Shown piece by piece: positions 1 to 4,717 of a DNA stretch of 5,877 bases; positions within the stretch are counted from its first letter, which is position 1, and the number at the start of each line of letters is the position of its first letter. The stretch comes from an uncultured Mycoplasmatota bacterium. GTDB lineage: Bacteria; Bacillota_I; Bacilli_A; RF39; UBA660. The notes under the pieces are model-generated. The model did no database searches and was not told the DNA's origin. It saw only the letters and a program-made list of their open reading frames with translations. The position numbers and the translations under genes were made by a program. The stretch spans positions 1-5,877 of the forward strand of contig CAMUBM010000056.1 of assembly GCA_947087145.1 (NCBI GenBank). Reading direction: 5' to 3'.

Positions 1-1010
1 TGTTTTTGATTGGTTTCTTTTTGTAATTTTTTTAACATTTTTAAAGGACGATAAATTTGGTAGTAGTCGATTTCTTCTCTTTTCATTACGTATTCTAATG
101 CTTTGATTACTGTTTCTTTTTCGTTTTTGGCATGAAAGAAACCCATTACTTTATTTAATGTTTTTTGATTTACTTTTCTAGTTAGAAAGCGATACAATCC
201 TTCTTTTTTTCTTTTGAAGCAGTAGTGGTAACCATCTAGTTTCTTTACAACTTTTAAAGCATCGTAATAGCCCATTTTTATATTTTCAATTAAAGTCTTG
301 TTGTCGTAGATGAGGGCGCCTCCTAAACTTCTTTTGGGAGTAATTTTGATAATTTCTATCTCTTTTTTTAATTTTCTTTTTCTGTTGATAAGAGGGTTTA
401 ATTCTACGACGTAGATTTTTTTGTAGCCTTTTTCAATTAACATATTGACGGGGGTATTGTCATAAAATCCACCATCTAAATAGTAATGCTCATCAATCTT
501 TTTTTCCATTTTAAAAATAGGCAGATAACAACTGGCTAGAATGTAATCGTCCACTTTTTCTTTTGCCATTTCTTCTTTAAATATATAAAGAGGTTTTAAA
601 TTGGGAAGTTTTATTGTACATATACCAAAGTCCATTTTGCTGTTCATAAGTGCTTCCTTATCCACCTGTTCTTTTAGAATTTGTTTTAAGCCTTCAATGG
701 GTACTCCGTGAGATTTGATTATTTCAAAAAAATTTTTACAACTTAGTTTTAGGTAATTCCAATCCCTTTCTTGGTTTATCTTTTTGGTAATGAATTCTTT
801 TGGGAAACCTAAAACTTCTCCAATAGAGATCGTTGTCCAAAATTTTAATAGTTCTTTTTCTTTTCCACTCGCAATCATTGCACCATTAAAGGCTCCGATA
901 GAAGTTCCACAGACTCCATCAAATTTTATGTGCGTTTTTTTTAATGCTAAATAGGCACCAATTTGATAAGATCCTCTGGCACCTCCTCCTTGTAATGCTA
1001 ATCCAATCAT
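1..1010 (-). CDS. Patatin-like phospholipase / lipid acyl hydrolase, 3' end cut by the window
   Basis: An open frame of 336 codons runs from ATG at 1010 off the left edge with no stop. By family it is a serine-aspartate acyl hydrolase acting on membrane or storage lipids, probably in the cytoplasm because there is no signal peptide. Seen directly: the glycine-rich oxyanion-hole loop GGGARGSY at residues 8-15, the nucleophile elbow GTSIG with Ser37, and the catalytic-dyad motif DGG with Asp179 in YLDGGFYDNTPV. Order and spacing fit bacterial patatins (RssA/YlbK-like). The region after about residue 210 is lysine-rich and not recognised. The start is supported by AAGGAAAG ten bases upstream (1021-1027). 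Only 15 bases separate it from the ZIP stop, and the TAA of that gene overlaps the AAGGA, so the two are probably one transcript with coupled translation. The substrate cannot be told. Confidence 0.93.
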   Translation of the reverse strand, partial: MIGLALQGGGARGSYQIGAYLALKKTHIKFDGVCGTSIGAFNGAMIASGKEKELLKFWTTISIGEVLGFPKEFITKKINQERDWNYLKLSCKNFFEIIKSHGVPIEGLKQILKEQVDKEALMNSKMDFGICTIKLPNLKPLYIFKEEMAKEKVDDYILASCYLPIFKMEKKIDEHYYLDGGFYDNTPVNMLIEKGYKKIYVVELNPLINRKRKLKKEIEIIKITPKRSLGGALIYDNKTLIENIKMGYYDALKVVKKLDGYHYCFKRKKEGLYRFLTRKVNQKTLNKVMGFFHAKNEKETVIKALEYVMKREEIDYYQIYRPLKMLKKLQKETNQK

Positions 1011-1025
1011 TGTTCTTCTCTTTCC

Positions 1026-1793
1026 TTATAATATAAATAAAATAATAGCAAGAATCATTCCTGTTAGTAATCCCATTATATGAACTTTTTCTTTTCTATT
1101 TTTGATGACTTCAGGAACTAGTTCTAACCCACTAATATAAATTAACATTCCTAATGTTAGGGATAGAAGAATACCTTCTACTACATGATTTAATTCTTGG
1201 TTTATAAAAAACAAAAATAGCGCACCCAAAAAACTTGAGAAAATGAGTAAACTAAAAGTCGCATATTTTGTACCTTTCTTTTTTGTAGTTGCTTCCATAC
1301 TTGCTGCGATTTCTATTCCTAAAGGAAGGTTATGGCAACCAACAGAGATGGCCATTAAAATCCCCATTTTTAAATCATTCATTCCTGTAATATAAATGGA
1401 TATTCCTTCTAAAATGTTGTGGATAATTAAAGACATTGCTGTAATGAAGCCAATATGAAAATAGTGGTTATTGTGTTCTGCTTCGTTGTCTCGAATTTCT
1501 TTGTGGTCATGGTGATGTTCAGGAACAAAGTGATCCAGTATTTTTAAAAGAAAAAAACCTAAAAAGATAAAGAACACGATTAAAAAAACATTTTTTTTAT
1601 TTTCTGTAATTTCAAGTATTTCTATTACTTCTGGAAATAAGTCAACAAAAATCAAATACAGCATAATGATAAATGTTATACCTGAGGTATACGAAAGAAG
1701 TTTTTTCTTATTTTTAACGAATTTGGGGATTGCTAGTCCGATTCCAAAAAATATGCCTACCATTAAAGTTAAAAAAAGGGCTTTTAAAGTCAT
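1026..1793 (-). CDS. ZIP-family divalent metal transporter
   Basis: This is a polytopic inner-membrane protein of 255 residues from the start chosen here. ZIP proteins carry Zn2+, Fe2+ or Mn2+ into the cytoplasm. Seen: about eight hydrophobic segments, a histidine-rich cytoplasmic loop at residues 93-113 (EHHHDHKE ... EHNNHYFH) between TM3 and TM4, the TM4 metal motif HNILEG (His125, Asn126, Glu129), and the TM5 motif HNLPLG (His154, Asn155, Pro157). Classical ZIPs have HNxPEG in TM5; the glutamate is leucine here. A longer frame opens at 1820, giving nine more residues. That ATG lies inside a TGTTATAAT promoter element and has no ribosome site, whereas the ATG at 1793 follows GAAAAGAGACG and places the first membrane helix at the N-terminus as usual. 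It is the first gene of a unit with the patatin-like gene. The metal is not predictable. Confidence 0.9.
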   Translation of the reverse strand: MTLKALFLTLMVGIFFGIGLAIPKFVKNKKKLLSYTSGITFIIMLYLIFVDLFPEVIEILEITENKKNVFLIVFFIFLGFFLLKILDHFVPEHHHDHKEIRDNEAEHNNHYFHIGFITAMSLIIHNILEGISIYITGMNDLKMGILMAISVGCHNLPLGIEIAASMEATTKKKGTKYATFSLLIFSSFLGALFLFFINQELNHVVEGILLSLTLGMLIYISGLELVPEVIKNRKEKVHIMGLLTGMILAIILFIL

Positions 1794-1818
1794 ATTGTAT
1801 CGTCTCTTTTCTAACGTC

Positions 1819-1827
1819 ATTATAACA
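1819..1827 (-). promoter_or_regulatory. Extended -10 promoter element for the ZIP-patatin unit
   Basis: On the minus strand the sequence is TGTTATAAT, a perfect extended -10 (TG, one base, TATAAT). No good -35 lies 17 bases upstream, which is tolerable for an extended -10. It sits just after the terminator of the preceding gene. Transcription would begin near 1812, downstream of the ATG at 1820 but upstream of the ATG at 1793, with a leader of about 20 bases. Confidence 0.55.
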
Positions 1828-1835
1828 TACTCTGT

Positions 1836-1867
1836 AAAATAAAAAAGAGGATTTTTCTTTTCCTCTT
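1836..1867 (-). terminator. Rho-independent terminator after the 216-residue exported protein
   Basis: On the minus strand AAGAGGA pairs perfectly with TCCTCTT (1845-1851 with 1861-1867) around a nine-base A-rich loop, followed by TTTTATTTT. The stem begins inside the stop codon of the upstream gene. There is no T-run on the plus side, so it acts on minus-strand transcription only. Confidence 0.8.
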
Positions 1868-2516
1868 AACTTTGTGGATTTGTAGTTCCTGTAATTTCTG
1901 AAATTGGGAAGGCTTCTAAATATAATCTTCCTGCAAAACTACCATTTGTGATTGCAATTTGATTGACATCAGGATCATTTTCTAGCCACATTCTAAAAAT
2001 CAAAGTATCTTTTGTACCTTTATTAAGATGTAACCCTGTCTCATTTAGTTTGATTTCACTAATACTTGTTACCACATTGTCTGCCTCTCCTGCAACAGGT
2101 GTATCGGTTCTTTTACTTGCAACGTCTCCAAAGTCTCCACTGGCTTTTACTACATCATTTTGCACCAATTCCCAATGTAAATAATTTGTATAAAGATTTT
2201 TGGATAAAAGAATGTCTTTTAAGTAGATATAGTATTCTCCATCGACCGTTGATTCGCTTAAACTTGTTACAGTAAATGTTACTTTTTCTGCTTTAATTTC
2301 TTTTTCGGCATTATCGATCAATCTTATTTTACTGTTGTTAATAGCACTTGTTGTTTCTAGGGAACTTTCTACTTTAAAAACTCCTGCTTTTGCACTTGTT
2401 TTTGATGGCTCGCTCATGCTAATTGTATAATAGGCATAGGTCCCACTTACGCCAATTACAATTAAAGAGACTACAAGTATCATTACTTTTGCAAAACTAT
2501 TTTTCTTTTGTTTCAT
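1866..2516 (-). CDS. Exported protein with TasA/SipW-substrate-like signal region
   Basis: A protein of 216 residues. A basic N-terminus (MKQKKNSFAK) is followed by a hydrophobic core at residues 11-25 and then GTYAYYT (25-31), resembling the GTxA-Y/F cleavage region of TasA, camelysin and other substrates of the specialised signal peptidase SipW. After it comes a serine/threonine-rich stretch with a glycine plus short-hydrophobic repeat style (SAKAGVFKVESS), then predicted beta-rich sequence with no cysteines. By analogy it would be outside the cell, possibly as a surface or matrix subunit. This rests on N-terminal pattern and size only; no catalytic motif is visible. No SipW gene is in the window. 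The start has AAGGTGG at 2523-2529, six bases upstream. The gene has its own promoter and terminator, so it is probably monocistronic. Alternatively it may simply be a membrane-anchored lineage-specific protein. Confidence 0.72.
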   Translation of the reverse strand: MKQKKNSFAKVMILVVSLIVIGVSGTYAYYTISMSEPSKTSAKAGVFKVESSLETTSAINNSKIRLIDNAEKEIKAEKVTFTVTSLSESTVDGEYYIYLKDILLSKNLYTNYLHWELVQNDVVKASGDFGDVASKRTDTPVAGEADNVVTSISEIKLNETGLHLNKGTKDTLIFRMWLENDPDVNQIAITNGSFAGRLYLEAFPISEITGTTNPQS

Positions 2517-2543
2517 AGAATACCACCTTATTCTTCTTGTTTT

Positions 2544-2572
2544 ATTATACTAAAGAAAAAAAGATTATACAA
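2544..2572 (-). promoter_or_regulatory. Sigma-A-like promoter of the 216-residue exported protein
   Basis: The -10 is a perfect TATAAT (2544-2549). Exactly 17 bases upstream is TTGTAT (2567-2572), a weak -35 that matches three of six consensus positions. The -35 lies in the loop and stem of the preceding gene's terminator. Transcription would start near 2537, leaving a leader of about 20 bases to the ATG at 2516. Confidence 0.5.
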
Positions 2573-2579
2573 TCTTTTT
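2556..2579 (-). terminator. Rho-independent terminator after the 213-residue membrane protein
   Basis: AAAAAGATT and AATCTTTTT form a perfect 9-bp stem with a four-base loop (2558-2566 with 2571-2579), nine bases beyond the TAA at 2588. On the minus strand the 3' arm runs straight into seven consecutive T. The stem is A/T-rich. In the other direction it has five T, a C and five T, so it might work both ways. Confidence 0.7.
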
Positions 2580-2587
2580 CTTTTTGC

Positions 2588-3229
2588 TTAGTCATCCAAT
2601 GTTTTGGTTTGTACGACATATATTTTGTTTTCTTCTTTTACAAGAGTAAGTGTTATTTTCTTGTCATATCCTAGGTCTTTTTCATAACTTATAAATACAT
2701 CAATTTGGTAACCTTTTAAGTTGGTGGTTCCTTTTTTGTATGTGGTTTCTTCTGTTTTTGTGACTTCTACCTCTTTTACAATAGGAAGTTCTCCACGACG
2801 TGTACCAGTTGTATTGTCTTCTACTAATTTGTACATGGTGTCCATCACTTTACTTGTAAATTTTTCTTTTTCTTCTGGATAAATAAAGTCTTGAGATCCG
2901 ACGTCGTATTTGCTTATTTTGTTGTCAATGGTGTATAGGTCTATCACAAAGAGTTTGGCTAAAAGTTCAGCATAGGTTTTGTCTTCGAAAGTGTCACTTT
3001 CTAATGTTTTTTTTAGTTCTAGAAATGTTTCTTTATAAACGGCAGTATCTCTATCTTCTAGACTATATTCAAAGCCAATGATTTTGTCTAAAACTTCAAT
3101 TTTTTTAGGTTCTGGTTGTGGTTCTTCTTTTTGGAAATAAAAGTAAGCTCCTGTTCCACCACCAATAATTATTAACAATAAAATAATTAGCATGATTAAT
3201 TTTTTCTTTTTTCTCTTCTTTTTGTCCAT
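2588..3229 (-). CDS. Membrane-anchored extracytoplasmic protein of unknown function
   Basis: A protein of 213 residues that I do not recognise as any named family. The first ten residues are almost all lysine and arginine (MDKKKRKKKK). They are followed by one strongly hydrophobic segment at 11-32 ending in GGGTGAYFYF, then a proline/glutamate linker (EEPQPEPKK). That is the layout of a type II single-pass protein with its body outside the membrane. No lipobox cysteine is present, and there are no cysteines at all. The body is charged, predicted mixed alpha/beta, and ends in alternating strands (YQIDVFISYEKD, KITLTLVKEENKIYVVQT), which suggests a compact sheet domain. The start has AAAGGAG eight bases upstream (3238-3244) and a good promoter at 3283-3311. 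It is followed at once by a terminator, so it is likely transcribed alone. Confidence 0.75.
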   Translation of the reverse strand: MDKKKRKKKKLIMLIILLLIIIGGGTGAYFYFQKEEPQPEPKKIEVLDKIIGFEYSLEDRDTAVYKETFLELKKTLESDTFEDKTYAELLAKLFVIDLYTIDNKISKYDVGSQDFIYPEEKEKFTSKVMDTMYKLVEDNTTGTRRGELPIVKEVEVTKTEETTYKKGTTNLKGYQIDVFISYEKDLGYDKKITLTLVKEENKIYVVQTKTLDD

Positions 3230-3282
3230 TTTTACGACTCCTTTTATTCATGTATACATAGGTATTTTTAGTTTTCTCTTAT

Positions 3283-3311
3283 ATTATAGCATTATTTTTT
3301 TTGTTTTCCAA
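3283..3311 (-). promoter_or_regulatory. Sigma-A-like promoter of the 213-residue membrane protein
   Basis: On the minus strand TTGGAA (3306-3311), a 17-base A-rich spacer, and TATAAT (3283-3288) preceded by TG one base away (TGCTATAAT). Start of transcription is expected near 3276, with a leader of about 47 bases. Inside that leader lies the perfect 10-bp palindrome ATGTATACAT (3250-3259), which may be chance or an operator. Confidence 0.65.
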
Positions 3312-3319
3312 TTCACATA

Positions 3320-3348
3320 TTGCATTTTACGATTTCTTTTGCTATTAT
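3320..3348 (+). promoter_or_regulatory. Promoter of the tRNA-Gly gene
   Basis: TTGCAT (3320-3325), a 17-base spacer and TATTAT (3343-3348), with TG one base before the -10. The -10 ends eight bases ahead of the mature tRNA, giving a very short leader, as expected for a singly transcribed tRNA. It is divergent from the promoter at 3283-3311. Confidence 0.6.
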
Positions 3349-3356
3349 TTAGTTAT

Positions 3357-3431
3357 GCAGGTGTAGTACAATGGTTAGTATACGACCTTGCCAAGGTTGA
3401 GATGGCGGTTCGATCCCGCTCACTTGCTCCA
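3357..3431 (+). tRNA. tRNA-Gly (anticodon GCC)
   Basis: A complete 75-base cloverleaf with encoded CCA. The acceptor stem is GCAGGTG with CACTTGC, one G-T pair. The D stem is GTAC/GTAT. The anticodon stem is CGACC/GGTTG around the seven-base loop TTGCCAA, so the anticodon is GCC. The variable loop is four bases (AGAT). The T stem is GGCGG/CCGCT around TTCGATC. Discriminator T is followed by CCA. Nothing suggests a degenerate gene. It marks the left side of the accessory-looking region, but I see no second copy of its 3' end in the window that would mark a tRNA attachment site. Confidence 0.95.
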
Positions 3432-3440
3432 TTGAGGTTT

Positions 3441-3477
3441 AAACTCGCACACTAGAAATAGTAAAGCGAGTTTTTCT
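3441..3477 (+). terminator. Terminator of the tRNA-Gly transcript
   Basis: AAACTCGC (3441-3448) pairs with GCGAGTTT (3466-3473), and a small inner hairpin (ACTA, GAAA, TAGT) sits in the loop. The 3' arm continues into TTTTTCT. It begins nine bases after the tRNA CCA and is the strongest G/C-containing hairpin nearby. Confidence 0.8.
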
Positions 3478-3530
3478 ATTTATAAACAAGTTCATAGTAT
3501 TTGATATTATGGGCTTTTTTCATTATTTTA

Positions 3531-3537
3531 AAGGAGG
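3531..3537 (+). promoter_or_regulatory. Ribosome binding site fixing the start of the 97-residue protein
   Basis: AAGGAGG is a near-perfect anti-16S match, 11 bases before the ATG at 3549. An earlier in-frame ATG at 3501 has no such site. The closer ATG at 3541 is out of frame and stops after three codons. Confidence 0.75.
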
Positions 3538-3548
3538 GATATGTATTT

Positions 3549-3842
3549 ATGAAAACGACCATAGAACAATTAAAGTTTCCTTGTGAAATTAAAAACAAAC
3601 TAAAAATGAAAGCAAGTTTTGGAAGTCTTGATATTAAGTTTATTGATGGACATTTAATTAAATTTGATAAAACGAATTTAAGTGTTAAAGAACCACATAA
3701 AATTATTGTGAATAATAGTGTTAATACTTTAATTGCTTATTTATACGATAATAACGATAAAATTTATATTCCTAACTCTAATACTATTATCTCTCTAAAT
3801 AGGTTTATTTCTATATTAAATGAGATGAATAAGAGAAGATAA
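3549..3842 (+). CDS. Small protein of unknown function, 97 residues
   Basis: Not recognised. The product begins MKTTIEQLKFPCEIKNKLKM and is basic, lysine- and asparagine-rich, without membrane segments or a signal peptide, so it is likely cytoplasmic. It has one cysteine (Cys12) and no metal-binding or catalytic motif. Alternation such as SLDIKFIDGHLIKF, HKIIVNN and DKIYIPN suggests a small beta-rich domain followed by a C-terminal helix (ISLNRFISILNEMNKRR). Translation from 3549 is well supported by the AAGGAGG ahead of it; the frame could extend back to 3501 but those residues have no ribosome site. The gene stands alone between the tRNA terminator and the repeat region, with no clear promoter and no terminator of its own before 4165. 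Its place beside a recombinase suggests it belongs to a mobile element, but no function follows from that. Confidence 0.6.
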   Translation: MKTTIEQLKFPCEIKNKLKMKASFGSLDIKFIDGHLIKFDKTNLSVKEPHKIIVNNSVNTLIAYLYDNNDKIYIPNSNTIISLNRFISILNEMNKRR

Positions 3843-3930
3843 TTCTATATAATAAAGCAAAATAGTAGAAAGATATTGGAGAGATTTTTATAAGTTATTC
3901 TTGATATGATAGATGAAAATTCTACCTAAA

Positions 3931-3993
3931 TTTGCATACTTTTTTGCACTTTTTTTGCACAAAATTTGCATATTTATTGCATTGACATTGCAT
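3931..3993. repeat. Array A: six TTTGCA-type direct repeats phased at 11 bp
   Basis: The core TGCA begins at 3933, 3945, 3956, 3967, 3978 and 3989, so the steps are 12, 11, 11, 11 and 11. The first four copies read TTTGCA and the last two ATTGCA; the next base is always T or C. Bases between cores are A/T-rich and poorly conserved. Eleven base pairs is about one helical turn, so the cores face one side of the DNA. This looks like a protein-binding array (iteron-like) rather than slippage of one long unit. Confidence 0.75.
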
Positions 3994-4037
3994 GAAGCAA
4001 ATGATATTGTGGTAATGTATCTCAAAATTGTTGATAC

Positions 4038-4087
4038 TCTTCCCATTTTCTACACAAAATTTACCCATTTTTTACCTCGACTTTACC
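4038..4087. repeat. Array B: TTTACC-type direct repeats phased at 11 bp
   Basis: TTTACC occurs at 4060, 4071 and 4082. Weaker copies lie exactly 11 and 22 bases earlier: TCTACA at 4049 and TCTTCC at 4038. On the other strand the clear units read GGTAAA. The array has the same period as array A but is not in register with it (offset of seven), and has a different core. Confidence 0.62.
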
Positions 4088-4110
4088 TAAGTCTAGTGTT
4101 AAACTTGCTA

Positions 4111-4132
4111 TTGATAGAAATAATTCTATCAA
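4111..4132. repeat. Perfect 9-bp inverted repeat
   Basis: TTGATAGAA (4111-4119) and TTCTATCAA (4124-4132) flank ATAA. No T-run follows, so it is not a terminator. It could be an operator for a dimeric regulator or a recombinase accessory site. Confidence 0.6.
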
Positions 4133-4164
4133 GAAATAAATACCATTTTTAGTTATTTGTTCTT

Positions 4165-4196
4165 AAACACAAGGGATATTGTCTCTTGTGTTTTTT
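4165..4196 (+). terminator. Strong terminator just upstream of the recombinase fragment
   Basis: AAACACAAG (4165-4173) pairs with CTTGTGTTT (4185-4193). Three further pairs (one of them G-T) extend the stem to 12 bp around a five-base loop, and six T follow at 4191-4196. It acts on the plus strand only. It would end any transcript from the 97-residue gene or the repeat region, 35 bases before the recombinase ATG. Confidence 0.8.
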
Positions 4197-4231
4197 AGTG
4201 TTTCAAAAAAGATAGAAAAGAAAGGGATAAA

Positions 4232-4717
4232 ATGAAACAAGAAGAAAATGAAATAATATGTGGTTTATATCCTCGTGTTTCAACAGAGGACCAATCTAGG
4301 TTTGGTCATAGTTTAGATGAACAAGAAGAAAGACTACAAAAGTTATGTGAATTTAAAGGCTATAAGATTTATAAAGTATATCGTGAAGAGGGAGTTTCGG
4401 CGAAAAATACCAATCGACCAAAATTTCAAGAAATGATTGAAGATATGAAAAATGGTAAAATCAACAAAATAATTGTTTATAAGTTAGATAGACTTACTCG
4501 TTCTATTCGTGATTTAGAGACAATATGTACTATGTTAGAAGATTATAATTGTAGTTTGGAAAGTGTCGCTGAAGAAATAAATACCGAAACCGCTAATGGT
4601 AAATTTTTTATTCGTATGCTTACAATACTTGCTCAACTAGAAATAGAAAGAACAAGTGAAAGAACTAAATTTGGACTTATCGGAGCTGCGAAAAAAGGTC
4701 ACGTTCCTAGTACATAA
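4232..4717 (+). pseudogene. Large serine recombinase, catalytic domain only (truncated)
   Basis: The N-terminal resolvase-type catalytic domain of a large serine recombinase, which cuts and rejoins DNA at short att sites by a Ser-DNA intermediate. Seen: YPRVSTEDQ with nucleophile Ser17; EGVSAK at 53-58; KLDRLTR at 84-90 with the conserved arginines; TANGKFFIRMLTILAQLEIERTSERT at 120-145, leading into the long helix that links to the recombinase domain. The frame then stops at residue 161 just after KKGHVPST, where intact relatives (about 450-550 residues) continue into a PxGY-containing recombinase domain. That domain, the zinc ribbon and the coiled coil are all missing, so integration activity is unlikely; a catalytic domain alone might still dimerise. 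The ribosome site GAAAGGG supports the start. The break abuts the minus-strand recombinase, pointing to insertion or inversion there. Confidence is high for family and truncation, lower for cause. Confidence 0.85.

Larger units (their letters stand above)
3843..4231. other. Gene-poor stretch with phased repeats, a dyad and a terminator
   Basis: 389 bases with no gene I can support. In order it holds an AT-rich lead-in, six TTGCA repeats at 11-bp phase, a 45-base unpatterned gap, three to five TTTACC-type repeats at 11-bp phase, a perfect 9-bp inverted repeat, a strong terminator, and the recombinase ribosome site (GAAAGGG, about 5 bases before ATG 4232). A frame from 3913 to 4152 is open but has no ribosome site and its residues follow from the out-of-frame DNA repeats. 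Confidence 0.7.

Noticed and set aside
1963..2275. Two overlapping plus-strand frames inside the 216-residue protein gene
   Set aside because: They are antisense to a supported gene, lack ribosome sites and overlap each other in different frames.
3250..3259. ATGTATACAT palindrome in the leader of the membrane protein as an operator
   Set aside because: A 10-bp A/T-rich palindrome is easily found by chance, and no second copy or regulator gene supports it; it is mentioned only within the promoter entry.
3357..3431. tRNA-Gly 3' end as the attachment site of the accessory region
   Set aside because: No second copy of the tRNA 3' sequence is present in the window, and the recombinases here are serine-type, which seldom use tRNA genes.
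3192..3455. Open frame on the plus strand starting inside the minus-strand membrane protein
   Set aside because: It runs antisense through the start of a well-supported gene, through both divergent promoters and through the tRNA.
3441..3477. Possible tracrRNA-like or structured RNA after the tRNA
   Set aside because: The hairpin with a T-run nine bases after the tRNA is fully explained as its terminator.
3931..4087. CRISPR array
   Set aside because: The repeats are only about six bases with five-base spacers; CRISPR repeats are more than 20 bases with spacers of 30 or so, and no cas gene is present.
3913..4152. Open frame for a 79-residue hydrophobic protein on the plus strand
   Set aside because: It has no ribosome site, its sequence is dictated by the 11-bp repeats that do not keep the reading frame, and its Phe/Leu/Ile bias is what AT-rich repeats give. 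The terminator after it is better explained as ending a longer transcript.
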